Part shown: positions 26,801 to 39,800 of the stretch, piece after piece
How the letters are laid out: the number at the start of each line of letters is the position of its first letter
Numbering within the stretch: the first letter of the stretch is position 1
NCBI GenBank assembly: GCA_034687125.1
Contig: JAQGBZ010000210.1
Location: forward strand, 46,872 to 110,871
Source of the DNA: Neelides folsomi
Lineage: Eukaryota > Arthropoda > Collembola > Neelipleona > Neelidae
Reading direction: 5' to 3'
DNA: 64,000 bases
Made by a program: the position numbers and the translations under genes
The notes under the pieces: model-generated
Database searches by the model: none
What the model was told of the DNA's origin: nothing
The model's input: only the letters and a program-made list of their open reading frames with translations

Positions 26801-27700
26801 CTACTGTATATGCGTATGTAATATGTATTTATGTAGACTATGATATTTTTCCTATGTTTCTTCACCTTATTTGATATGTTTATGTATCCTGGTACATGGG
26901 ATATGAAATATTTTAATATGCTCTTGATGTGGATGATATACTCATTTCGGATCTTTGGAATGACATGAGTAGGTTTGAGCTTCAGTGAGTTATAATTACC
27001 GAAGTTGCTCAATTTGGGTGGGCTTTGAGGCATTTCATTGAGAGAGTGTCTGGGTCTAGTTTAATTCAACTTGTTTTTACCTTATTTACTTTGATCATTC
27101 ATTTCCACAATTATTTTTAGGTTTGTACTCAATTAATTTTATGTTTAATTAATTATGTGCACATATTGGTCATTCCGCCTTTTAATCACATAATCCATTC
27201 ATTTGTTCAATTTATACATGTTACGTATAATAAATCAATGGATTTTTAACACAACGAGTACATTTGTGCGTATGCAGTATGCAATAAATATTATATATTT
27301 ATTCATAATAAAGACTTATGCAAAATTTCTAACACTGGAGCTTAAGAATCGTCATGTTTTTAATATTTGAACTGGTGAGATAATACTGATGAGATCTGAG
27401 TTCTAATAATGGCAATGAGTAAAAGTTATTTTTTTATTTTCTAGTTCAAATTCAAAACACGTGAATAATGACATGATGAGGTTCAAAATTTTCATCCTCT
27501 GTCATTGTTTATGCTTGGAATTATTTTTGATAAGATTTTAAATGCATGGCACTGCTAAATGGAAATGGGATTGGGTAAATGGAGCAAGTGTCTATGGTTC
27601 GATCTGTGTGATGGCCATAAGTTGAACCTAATAGTGATTTAGCATCACCACCGTTATAAAAACCAAATTTTTATGTAGATGAACATCGTGGCTGAGTTGA
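23877..27700. other. AT-rich intergenic spacer downstream of PAXIP1
   Basis: No gene is supportable. The stretch 24300-24830 is less AT-rich and less repetitive than its surroundings. A short GGAT/GGAC tetranucleotide run occurs at about 26385-26412. Frames are short, with no splice-linked coding signal. Confidence 0.7.
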
Positions 27701-30637
27701 TAGATTTTCATAGAGAGCCGGTCGGAGAAAATTGTGAATAAAACATTTCACTCTTCGTTTAAGAGGAGAGAGAGTCGTTTCAACCCAGCGTGGGTCCGTG
27801 GGTTTAAAATTCCTCAATTATTGACGGCCATTTGGACTTGGTCGTAATTTGGGTGTCCGTGTGAGTTTAAGAAGGAGTCTCCAAGGCAGGATCGGCTCAT
27901 TTGTTGTATGTATTATCCCTGCTCAACATGTATAACCGCAAGGAGGGACGGAGGAGAATGGTGAGAATTTATGAGAGTTCAATTGGACCTCCAATCAATT
28001 ATTTATAGAGGGTTATCAAAGGGGGCTCCAAGTGGTGCGTGTGGAGCAGTAGTGAAATGAGGAATGATTTATCGGCCTCCCTCACTGAGGTGTGGAGGGT
28101 GTCAGATGAGGCTCCTTCGTCTTTTATGACCTCCCTTTGAATTGAGAGGGAGAAAGCGGAAACAAGGGTCTCCTTTTACATACTTGGATTCTTATTGACT
28201 GCTAATTACCTACCAATTTGTCGCAGAGGTTGGGTTTCCCGGCTCATGTTGAGCTCCGGTCTCAGCCTCCTGGTAACCCTCTCTCCACACATGTGCTCTC
28301 CTCCCAATCTCTGTGGATCAAAGAAGCCCACGAGGAGGCCATTCTCCTAGGATCCACTCCGAGTGGCCCTCACGGGCTTCCTACTGTTCTTTTGGCCCGG
28401 GCGAATGGGATGCATCTGGGGTGGATTTGCATGGGCTGGTGGTTGGTCGGTGTTTGCGGATCGAATGGCAGGGGTTGTAAGTGGAGCGGGTCAAATGGTG
28501 GGACGTACGGGGTGCAGCCAGAAACCTCCCTGGTCATCCTTGCCCATCGAGGTAGTGGAGTGGAAAATGATGTCCCAAGAAAGGGGAGCGATTGAAAAAT
28601 GAGTTTGATCGGGAGAGTGATGCAGCAGAAAAGGGAGCTCATTGGCAGAGTGTGTATCCCCGAAATAGTCCGTGCAACAGGGTGGGTCTCTTTTGTTTCG
28701 AGGAATAAAGTCCATAGAAAGAACGCTCTCATTTTTTCACTTTCTTATCTCCTTGGATCTTTTCTTCTCCGTCCATCCACCTCCCTCGTCATCGAGAGGT
28801 TCGAAGGCGAGTGGAGCGAATGGAGGGAATGGGAAAGGGGAGGGAGCGGATGTTCCTCTCCCCAAATCCACCGGATGATGGATGAGGACGCTCGCGACGC
28901 CTCCCTTCCGAGGAACGTGGAAGGACCCGTATTTTTAGAAGTGGGAAGAGACCAATTAGGCGGGTGGGAGATGGATCCCATGTGTGGATATGGGAACAAA
29001 TAGCCCGTGGAGTCGTCCCGCTAATTTCCTCCGATCCTCATCGGGAAGGAATCCCTCTCATCACCGCTCACTGATTTGTCTCCGACCTCTCATCACATTT
29101 GTCGGCATTCCAGACGCGACGACTTCCTCGGCAGCTCATCAGCCCGGTTCACATGGGCCGCCTCCAATTTCGCAGATGGGAATTGTCGTTAATGGGGGAG
29201 ATAGCGAGGGAGGGATTCCTTGACCTCTCTCCCCTCTCTCACCGCCTCATCAGCTTCATCTCGGAGGGGGAGGGGAGCAGAGGAATAAATAAGGGACTTC
29301 TCTTCCCAATCTCCTCAATGGAGAGAGGCTGGAGAGGAGCGGAGGGAGGAGAGGTCTGCAATAATAATTTCTAATTCCATGAGTCAAGTGCCAGGGCTTC
29401 CTCGAGATCGTGATCTCAGCCTCTGCAGCCCATATGATAGTAATAATTACGGGTTGTCAAATTCAGTAGCTTCGTACTACTTCAGCCGACGCCCACTCAC
29501 GAATATCTACGCCTACAGCTTCTTAAATCCCTTTCAAGCCCACCTTCCCGAATTTGCATCCAAATTAACACCAAATACCTTTGGAGATCGGAAGACAGGT
29601 ATTTGGAAGGTCCGAGCGGCCACCTTCGCCCTCCACTCCAAATGAGCTGCCCAAATGACTCATCTCACGAGACCCTCCCTTGCAGCCCACTTGACCCGGC
29701 CCAGAGACCCACGGGAAAAGGATTCTAATTTATGCAGCCCTTCCACCTTTCCCCGTTTCCTCTCCTTGATTTGTAGGCCGGTCTCCTGAACAGGAGCAGA
29801 GGAGATGGGAGCGAGATTGCCGAAAAGGAATTTCCTCTTCTAAATTTGGGCTCAGGCGGGAATGCCGGATGTGCACTACTACACATTATGTATCATGAGT
29901 CCCAATAAACGCATATTGGAAATGATGGTGTTTAGCATTGGTCATTGGACATCCATCGGGTGCGTGTGGAAGGGAGAGCAGCAGACAAATGTGGGATTGG
30001 AGCGAGAACGCGGAGGGAACGGTGATAAATGGCAGAAGTGAAAAAATTGTATTAGGAAACCCAGCCCCTTTAATTACTAGGTTGGGTGATGGGCAGGGAA
30101 GTGAAGGGTCGGTCTGAGTCATTCCGAGGTTGGGCAGTTGGGCTGCCCGGCATTTGTGAAATGACAGGAATCCTCCCTTGGCTGACATCCCGAGATGAAG
30201 TTCAATTTCCTGGGCAAGGTGTGGGGTAGGCCCTGTGTCAAGGGCCGTGATGAAGGAGGAGGCAGGTGAGGGAGCGAAGAGGGAGGGCAGGAGGTCGCGG
30301 TCGCTCCTCCTCGTCACTCCGTCGGCCGCCAATCCCTCGAAAGATTTGGGCCATCGGCAGCTCCCAACGCATGCGGCGGGGCAGAGAAAAACCAGAGGGC
30401 AAGTTGTTCTTCACAACCAGTTTGCCTCCTCTCCCAGCACCCAACACTCCTCTCCAATGAGACCCAGGGTGATTGCTAGACACCCGTCGATCACCATGCT
30501 CCCAACTCGCCCAGTCCAAAGAACACTCCAGTGATCCCAATCGTCACCCAAACAGGGACACCACGGGCACCACGGTCGCCGAAAAGGTTTGGACTCGGAG
30601 CAGGGGCCCGGCCGCCCCGCCACCCCGAATCCCAACA

Positions 30638-33623
30638 ATGATCATCACTTGTGCGGCCTGCGACAAGGCCATTCTGGACAGGTTCCTTGTGAAAGTGCTC
30701 GAGCGGTCATGGCATTCTGCCTGTGTCCGCTGCTTCGACTGTCGGGCCATCCTAACCGACAAATGTTTCACGCGGGAGAACAAGTTGTTCTGCAAAAACG
30801 ACTTTTTCAGGTAAGCACAAATGAGTAATGTTGAGAGTCCCATTTCCCATTCCTCGTTGGGTTCTTTTTTCCAAGAAAGCTCTCGTGGTTTGGGACGGTT
30901 TGGGGAGTGGGAGAAGTGAGAGATGAAAAATGAGTGTAAAGGCGTAAAGGGCAAGTGTCCTCGCTTCGCCCCATCATCATCACCCTTGTGAGGAGTTGTT
31001 GTAAATAGGTGGAGTGGAACTGTGGGGCCAAGGGCCCGCATTCCTTGCATTTCGAACCCTTCCCCGCCTCCTGGCCCTTTTTGCGACGAGGGTCGTTGAG
31101 AGGAGCGTGACCGAGGAGGAGGCCCCGGTTTTAATTTGTCATTGTCTTGTTAATTGGTGGGCTGTGTCGGTGGGTCGGAGGATTTCCGTGAGAGACAATC
31201 TGTTGCTCTGTCATGACTGATGGCTCTCGATGGCCCGACGTGAGTGTTGCGATTCTCCCAGCCGCACTCAATATGCAGCCAGAGTCCTTACATATCAATT
31301 TTCCTTATCATAGGAATCAGGGAGAGTGATTGCAGTGGAGAAGCATGAGCTTCTGAGGATCCCATTAAAGGAACGACGGAGAAATTATCTTCTTGCTCAA
31401 CATCTCCAACTTCCCTCCTCGTTCTATTTACCAAATCCGGTTAAGATAAGTATACGTGTGTCCAGAGGACTGTAATTACCTGGGTGTAATTTCTGCTATC
31501 GACCCTTCATTTAGAACTTAAGGCTCTCGAACAGAAGCCTATAATTTCAAACACCGGATTTTATTTTCCAAAGAGAACGTGACTTTATTTTCCTATTGAC
31601 AAATTACCTTCCACACCCCTTTGGTCTCCTCCATACATTGTTTCAGAACAACAATGGTTCCCTCGAACGCCTTCACCATTTCGGCCGATGGGCCCAAATG
31701 TGCACAATGTGATGATGGAGTGAGCGGCTGTTGAGCAGATTCCAGAGGCTCAATATGACACCTCGCCACTCGACCTTCCTCATAATCTCCTATCTCTCCT
31801 CAAAAGGTTCCCCCGCTGATTTCGTGTTTGTTGTAATTCTTCCAGACGGTATGGAACAAAGTGTGCGGGGTGCGCTCAGGGTATCTCACCTCAAGATATG
31901 GTCCGGAAGGCCCGTGATAAAGTGTTCCACCTCAACTGCTTCACTTGCACCATTTGTCGTCGGCAGTTGTCGACAGGTGAAGAGCTCTACGTCCTCGACG
32001 ACACCAAGTTCATCTGCAAGGAGGACTACATTCAGGCCAAGCAAGGTGAGCCTTTTATGAATTTCATTACTTAAAAACCAGAGATGGATGGTTGAGCTCA
32101 AATCTGCTGGGACTTGGGAAATGGGGGAATGGGGAGATGACCCCATACATAAATACATCCAGATATCATGTCAGTGGTGGGCCTGGCGGAGGTGCAGATT
32201 AACGTTGAGGATCCCTTTGGCTCGCCATCCGGAGGTTGATCCGACCAGAATCCGAAAAGCATGTAAATCCTCTGAGACGAGTGATGGGAGGAAATCGGAT
32301 TAAATGCAAACGAGCAGATTTCTCTGGCATTCGCTTCTCTTAAATCCTCTTGCCATATTTCACAAGGGGCATAAACCCTGAAGTGTGGTAGTGAGCCCTC
32401 GCACCAGTCTCAAAGACCGTCTCTTTTTCCAGACTCCCTCTTTTCCAACGACGAGGACGAGGAGGAGGAAGACCTTATGGACTCCGGCCTCGGACCCCAC
32501 CACCACTCCAGCCTCTCCCCGGGCACGACCTCACTCCCCGGAATCATGACCCCGACAAAGGGAGGCATTCCGCCCGGCCCCGACACCGACGTCCGGACTC
32601 CGGTGACGTCCTCCGGGGACAATAGCAACCCGGAGAAGGACAACGGAAACGAGTCTGAGGTGAGTTTGAACCCGCCATGCAATGAGGCCCAATTGAGGCC
32701 CAAAAACCCACACCAATCACACCTGATCTTGACATGGTTCCAGGGCTCGATGGACGGAGAGGAGTCGAGAGACCCGGGGGCCGAGAACAAGTCACCGGAG
32801 GATTCTTCCGTTGGCTCCAAACGGAGAGGACCTCGAACGACCATCAAGGCAAAGCAGCTTGAAATACTCAAAACGGCCTTTTCCCAGACCCCCAAGCCGA
32901 CGAGACATATCCGAGAGCAACTGGCCAAAGAAACGGGACTGCCCATGAGGGTGATTCAGGTGAGTTTGGGCCTTTGGACACTTTCGTGTTTAGGTCTTGA
33001 AGGGAACTGAGCATTTTTGTCCTCCAGGTCTGGTTTCAAAACAAAAGAAGCAAAGAGCGACGACTCAAGCAATTGACCTCAATGGGCCGCGGTCCGTTCT
33101 TCGGTTCCTCGAGGAAAATGCGAGGGTTCCCGATGAACATCAGTCCCAGCATGGACGATGGACCGAATCCCCCGTTCCCCTACTTCCCCGACGCCAAGTT
33201 CGGCGAGTTTCCGTACGGTCCCCCCGGTGGCCCTGCCCAGGGTTTCCATGACTTCTTTCCCGGCCAACAACCGCACTTTCCCCCCGGCTCAGGTGAGGTT
33301 TACTTCCGAGCCCGGCCAGGGCTGACTTTTCCTACAGTAGGCGGACCGCTGGACCAGAGCGGCGGCGGGCTCTCGGAGTTCGGCGGGGGAATGGGCGGCG
33401 GGGACGGAGCTCCGGGGGGCTTCATGGGACCAGGGAACGAACTCCTCTCGGGTGCGAGGTCAAGTCCAGACTATATGCCACCAGGTGAGAGGCCTCTCCG
33501 CCTTGCCCTCCCTTCAGAGTCTCTCGCTTTCACCAAGTGGCTCGACTGAACTACGTGCTCTTGTGGATTCTAGTGTCCGGGAGTTTTCCACATCACCCGA
33601 CGAACGAAGGTCTAGTGTGGTGA
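30638..33623 (+). CDS. Lim1: LIM-homeodomain transcription factor Lim1 (Lhx1/5 class)
   Basis: This nuclear regulator acts in head, appendage and neuronal patterning in animals. Exons: 30638-30810, 31846-32045, 32433-32659, 32744-32959, 33028-33292, 33338-33484, 33574-33623, giving 425 residues. LIM1 starts at residue 4 ([33 protein letters not shown]); LIM2 follows ([21 protein letters not shown]). An acidic linker ([13 protein letters not shown]) precedes a homeodomain of Lhx1/5 type ([38 protein letters not shown]). A Pro/Gly/Phe-rich tail ends NEGLVW, equivalent to the vertebrate Lhx1 terminus NEAAVW. That end is reached only by splicing 33484 to 33574; reading through gives an unrelated end at 33549. 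The start at 30638 aligns with the vertebrate MVHCAGC start; an in-frame ATG at 30473 would add 55 unconserved residues. The 45-nt intron 33293-33337 is in frame whether removed or kept. Confidence 0.93.
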
Positions 33624-33776
33624 CAAACTTGTGACTCTATACATGAGTGGTTTTTCTTGGCTCGAGGAGCCGGACTGAGTAGCTCCCGCCGTCACCACCG
33701 CCGCCCCTCACTAGTGATTGTGCTCCATGTGACTCTCCTATATGCTCTTTTGTGAATTTTCTCATCCCGGAAACGA

Positions 33777-33782
33777 AATAAA
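33777..33782 (+). terminator. Polyadenylation signal of Lim1
   Basis: AATAAA occurs 154 nt after the TGA of the small terminal exon, in a less AT-rich context where a chance match is less likely. It supports ending the gene here. Confidence 0.6.
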
Positions 33783-36700
33783 AATTTATGCCGGAAGATC
33801 ACTTGTCTCTCTTTACTTGGAATGCAAGAAGGTCTCCGCACCGGTGTGACACTCGGGCATTGTCGGCCAGAGGGCTGATTGACAGTTGAGGTGGAGGGCC
33901 GCTCCTCCTCTGTGAGAGCCTTTCCAGAGAAAGGACCTGCTCGTGGAATCTTGAGCGGACAATGCGTCCCATGCCAGGCAGACAAAGGCAAGGGCATAAA
34001 AACCTCTCCCAGAACCCGTTTGCGCTCGAGACTCGTCAAGAGCCTCTCGACCCGCGTGGTGGACAAGGCAGGTGATTGACAATGGAAGTCCTTCATCTGC
34101 CCTCACGGTGGGCACCGGACTGACACGGCCGGGTAGTTGCCATAGCATGTGGGACTCGAGCATCCTGCGGGGAATGTGCGATGGGACGGATCCGATTGGT
34201 CTCATCGATTTCCCCCAGCGGAGGAGGAGCCTCTTAACTAGATTTTCTCGGAGCGGTCCTACAATTTCCAATTTCGCTCAAGACCCTTTTTATGTTTCTC
34301 CCGTTGCACCCGAAAGAAGGAGTAGCTTAGGAAGAAAAGATGAGGGACTCAAGTCGTCGGAGGGGAAATGGAAATAGGGAGAGATAGATTCCGGATTGTC
34401 TCCGACACTCACCTACGACCTTTGCTTCGACCACACCTTCGTGTCTGCCCCTCATTTGTTCCCTGCTCATAAATGAGCGGGATGCATCCATTTCCTCCTC
34501 ATCAGACGGCGGGGTGGTAAATCACAACCGCCCTGGAACAAATGTCGGGAGGGCTCCGAAATGTTGTTTTAGGATCCGAGCGGCCCCGAGGAGAACCTGG
34601 AATATTTGCTTAGCCTCCCCAGAGTTGTTCGAGTCAGAGAGATCATGCTCGGCTCAACGCTCTTCAACTATGAAACCGATCACATCAGGATCATCTGGTC
34701 GGGAACACGGCACTTGGGAGGAGGAAACAACGGGGGACTTTCTTCATTCTCAAATGAGAAAATTCTCACGAATTAATCTTTCGGAAATATCGAGCTCCCC
34801 TTTACCCGCCCGCCTTGCCCACAATGCAAATAATCATCTTTTTACATTGTCCCTCAACTTCATTTATCTTCCCTCACTTGATCAACCGGAGCAAATGGGC
34901 TGCTCCCTCCGCGCATTTTTACCCTCTGACTTATTCCCACCCTCCTCTGGCGCCCCTCGCTCTTTTAATCGTCCTAATCAAGAGAATAAATCACACTTGC
35001 TCATTACTAAAACTCCTCAATGATTCCCAGCGAGAGGTCAATGGGGCTTCCACATCGCCCACACACCCATGAGAGGCTTCTCGGAATGCATCGCCCGATT
35101 CACTCACCCGCTCGGATTTGGCACGTCCCTCTCCGCTCCGGAATACCAAATTGCCCCTTTCACTCAACCCTGCTCATCCAGACCCCGTTGAATTCCATCT
35201 ATGCCATAGTCATACTCATGAGCTCATCTTTCTCGATCATGCCGAGGCCAACAACAACAATTAGAGAGTTGGTTTAGGATGAGGCAGATGAAAGGGCCCG
35301 GGATTGGAATAATAGTTATTTTAATTGTTGTGTTTGATAATGGCTTTATCTCTGTTTGAGGAGCTTATCTGGAGGGCCTTGAGCCAGCCACTGTGTGTCC
35401 ATTACTACGTGCCGTGTGCGAGAGAGAGATACACTGTGTTTAATAGTAAGGATCATAATAAGCATGTAGGTTGTGAATTTGGGTAAATGCCGTCTGCGGA
35501 GCGGCTGATGAGAGGAAGAAACGGGCAATGTGTGGGAAGAATCGGTGAAGGTTAAATGGGGAGGAAGGGATATTGGCATTCTAATTCGAGACCCATTCTC
35601 ATCGAGAGGTGCAAAGTGAATGTTCAGTAGCAGGTAGACTGGAACTTGGCTAAAACTGATACGAGAGCTGAGGCAATTACTCGAGTGATTTATACCTAAA
35701 AATTACTATAATCACGATAGCCACCAAATGTATAGCATTAGCTTGGTTCCCGAAGGCCCCATCTGTACCTACCTGATGCGCTCCCGAATTTTTACAAATA
35801 TTTGAAAGAGCCTTCCACACATTGTATTGTAGCGAACGAAGGGCTCCCGAGGACCTTAATTCCAGGCTTCCTCCTCATTATCTGGCCTATGTCTTGTAGT
35901 GCGATACCAAAAACAATGGGACTTGGAGCGCGCCTCTGAAGAAAAGGGATTTCTTATTGAAAATCGTGACTTGACTTGACTCGGCTATTGCCTCGGCTGG
36001 TCGGAAAAAATAATATTAAATGCGAACGGTAGAGGAGATTGGGAGATGAGCTCTCGAATAATTCCCCACAAGGAGCCCCCTAGAATAAAACTACCTTGAT
36101 CCGACCAGCCCGTTAGGAAAATTGGTCTCACAAGTAGCAAGTGCACGAGGCGAGTAGCAGCTCCTTCCCACAGACCCTTCCCGCCCACCGCGGCCGCCCA
36201 CCTCAGCCCCACAGGTCACCCGGGAATGGAGGAAGGGACGGCTGGAGCTGACACATCCCGGAGTCACCCCAATCACCATTCCCTCCCGTCCAGACCATCC
36301 TTTGTCCTTCACAGCCACGACTCGGAGCCCCATTGTTCCCGTCACCCTCAGACCCCTACATATGTCCTCCCTCAAGTGTTTGCACTAATTCCTAGGATAA
36401 TTATGAATAATGTCGGAGGGCAGGAATCATGTAGGGGCTGGGAGGGAGGATTCCGAGCACACGGAGTCGAATCCTTCATGTCCTCTGAATTCCAAAGTTA
36501 ATTAAAGAACGTTTTTATCTTGGCATCGGGAGGAGGGAGATGGTGATTGACAGCTTCTGTATCCATCGGCTCCTCTCATCTCCTCTGGGTGGAGGAGGAT
36601 GGCAGAGGTGGATAGCGGAGGTGGATAGTGGAGGTGGACGGAGGGGCAGAGTGGGAACGTCGTCAGTCGACACGACAAGGTCCATTGGCTCAGCCCAAAT

Positions 36701-36859
36701 GTTCCTCTCCCGTGCCTGACAGGAGTGTGGGAACGAGGGAGCTCACGCAAAGGGCCTTCGCGTGCTGCCAAATGCCCCAGAGAACAGAATGGTCAATAAA
36801 TGAGTGACCTTAGACTTGTTCGATGTGGTCGGCCGGCTCGTGGGACGGAAGACCCGGGC

Positions 36860-36880
36860 TAATGAATAATTAATTAATGG
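36860..36880. promoter_or_regulatory. Clustered TAATTA homeodomain core sites
   Basis: The run AATAATTAATTAATGG, set in G+C-rich DNA about 3.2 kb downstream of Lim1, contains overlapping TAATTA/ATTAAT cores, the usual recognition core of Lhx-class homeodomains. Function is an inference. Confidence 0.3.
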
Positions 36881-39800
36881 GCCCAAATTACGAGGGAGAG
36901 AGGGAGGGAGAATCGAAGCAAATGAATATTCCATGAGTTTTGCGTGTGACGAATAAGGGTCGTCGAATTCATTACGTGCCCTCAAAGGTTCCTTCCCGGC
37001 TGTTCTCTCGGGAGACGGCGGGCAACAAGTCGGGCGGGAGTTTGCCAGGTTTTGCCGAGCTCGCTGTTGACACAGAGGAGTGACAGGTTCGCGGTGAATA
37101 ATTGATCTCGTCCACCTGCTCGGTCCGGGCGGAAGCGGCGGCCGCAGGCTGGGATGCGCATTCTGCGAGGAGGGGAGCGGCCGGAGAAGTTTGATGGTTT
37201 TGAATATCGTTTAACCCTTTGGTGAACTTTCCATTGTGGGAAGATTAGGGAAGGAGAGCTGAGGGCGCATTTGAAATGCAAAGAGGGGTGAAATGAGATT
37301 TCCGTCCTGCCCTCATCTTTTGTTGTCTGTTGTGTATAGTAGGAGCGGTTTATCGGTGTTCTCCTCAGTCGGCGGTCAAAACCAACAGGGGATCCATCAC
37401 CCTCCAGGCCTCCGCTGTCCCTGGGGATCCAGCCCACTCCGAGATTCACCCCTCTCGCAAATTCCCAACAGGCTGCTCCCGACGTCCCTCGCGAGCCCCT
37501 GTGTAACAGGTTGAGTCTGCACCAGACAGCCACCCGAACGGACCCGGTCATCAAACCACATCACGGCCCGTGTCGCCGAGGCCCCCCGCAAGAGTGGGAC
37601 GGATGGCCTTTGCTGCGGCCGAGCCCCACTTGCGCAGACACTGCCAAACCGACTTCCGAGAGAGGAATGCGAGGGAAGTTGACCTCCGGCCCGGCAGAGT
37701 CGTAAGCTCCGGCCGTGTGCTCGCACCTGGGCAATCGTTAAAAATATTTTAACGACGGCCGCACCATAAATTCGCACGCCGAAGAGGGAGTGAGGAGAAG
37801 GAACGAGATGGACATCCGAGCCCTGGCCCATAACTCAGGACGGGATCCTCCTCCTTGGATAGAACGACTCACTCCTCGGAACTCCTCGGCCTTTGAGAGG
37901 AACGAGGATCCTCGCGCCTCGGAACAAGAAAGACAGAGGCACGACATGACCCTTTGGGCTGCCCCTTCCTCGCCGGCCCTCCAGCCCACTACTTTTGTTT
38001 TCACGACCAACCCTCGACCACATGCTGGCTTACATTAGTCTTCACTTCCATTTTATGTCCCAATTTTTTACGACCCCACCAAACGCTTATTTATAGGCCA
38101 TTAGGTCCAGAGGCCCGAATTGATCCGATTTCCTCGCCGCATTCCTCCGTCGTGTGCCGGGAGGATCGGATACCGGTGGTTGTTGGCGGGACAGGAATGT
38201 AGTAAATGGAATACAACCAACCCCACCCCGACCGTTTTTCACGTATTTCCACTTCTCTGTTTTTGACATCTGTATATGCGCCGCCGCTCGCCGCTGGAAT
38301 GATCATTTCGCTCTAGGGGTCAGAGAACCTCGCCGTTCTCCATCGACCGCTGGAGACGCTCGCGGAGTGACGGGAGTGAACAGCGCCCCAGAAGGGCCGC
38401 CCCCCCGGCGGGATAATGAACCCTGTCTTGTTCCTCTTTCATCGGCTTTCTGGACCGAGGTGTGGGGACGAGTGGGAGGAAGCGGATCCAGCTGGTCCTC
38501 CTCGGGTAATTAAGGGATCCGAGGAGGGCCGGAGAGGGTGATGAGAGGGCAGGTTGTACGTGGAGCCAAACGGGTTTGCCGGCTCCCTCCGCCCGAGATG
38601 AATGAGTGGATTAGGTAAGATGTCATAATGTGATGATTTTTCATGCGAGAGCTAAATAAATGTTTAGAGGAGATCCTCGTGGATTTGGGCCGGAAAAGAA
38701 CAAAGGTGGAGTGGAAGGGGTTCCCCGCGGACTTCACAACTCCATGAATGTTCGCCTCGTTGTGTCCCAAAACCCCCAAAACCCAGTAGGAGGCCTCTCC
38801 TTGGTCCGTCTCGCCCGGCCAAGAGCCCTCGCCTTCCCAGAACTCTTTTTTGTCAAACTGGGAATACAATAAGTGCTAAAGGTCAATTCTGGGGTCAAAA
38901 TCATTTTTGGATCACGGAAGAGCTCCTTGAGCACCCCAGGAGCATCAGAGACAAGATTTGGAGCCGCCCTCGGATCTCCCTGCCCCCATTACGCCCAAAT
39001 GACCGATGGAAGAGAAATGAGTCCAGGGACCTGAGAGGAGGATCAAGGTCTTTCCAGGACTCATAAAAAACCACCAGGGAGGGGTCTCCGATTCCACGTC
39101 ATTAAGCCCAATTTACCTTCCCTGGGTCCTCGGAGATAAGGAAGAGCGGAAATGAGAGAGGGACGGAGAGAAACTCCCATCCCTTCCTTCTCCCCACACG
39201 AGTTAAAAAATCAATTAGTTGAGGTGAAGTGGGGCCATTTGTTTGCCTTGTCTGTCAATCATTGGGTTCATAAATCAAGACTCTCTGACGGCCGAATTCC
39301 CGAGGAGAGGAGCGGAGACGGTGAGGAGGTCTCTTCAAACAAATTGATACATCCATAAATATACATTACTCCTGGTCGCCCTGACCCTCCGATCCTCCCG
39401 TGTCCTCGCAGCTCGCGAAGCTCGTTGCCATTCACGGCCAGCCCTCCGTCTGACCTCTCCTTCGCTCCCAGATACAAAGTGAGAATGGTCCGAAATGAGG
39501 TGTTATGCCCTAATCTCCGTCCTAATGAGCCCATCTAAATGCATGGAGAGAGGAGCGGAATGAGGGAACTTTGGCTCGTTCCCTCGCGAGAGAACTGAGG
39601 TGAAGTGGGCCGATCGATCGGGAATGGGATGTGTGTGTTGGGCGTCCGAGGGGATCCTCGGAGAGCAGAAGTCGTCTTGAGGGTCATATGGACTTCATCT
39701 GGGCATGGGGCCCATTGTTGCGGTGGTGGCTGGGGAATTGAGGGCTGATCCGGGTCCAGATGTAACTACCCTATTGATTCCCTCGTTGATGCGGAGAGAG

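Noticed and set aside
30473-30637. 55-codon N-terminal extension of Lim1 from an upstream in-frame ATG
   Set aside because: The added residues are Pro/Arg-rich and unlike other Lim1 proteins, while the ATG at 30638 aligns with the conserved start just before the first LIM cysteine.
33485-33549. Read-through Lim1 C-terminus ending in TKWLD
   Set aside because: A strong donor at 33485 and the conserved NEGLVW end encoded at 33574-33623 favour splicing.
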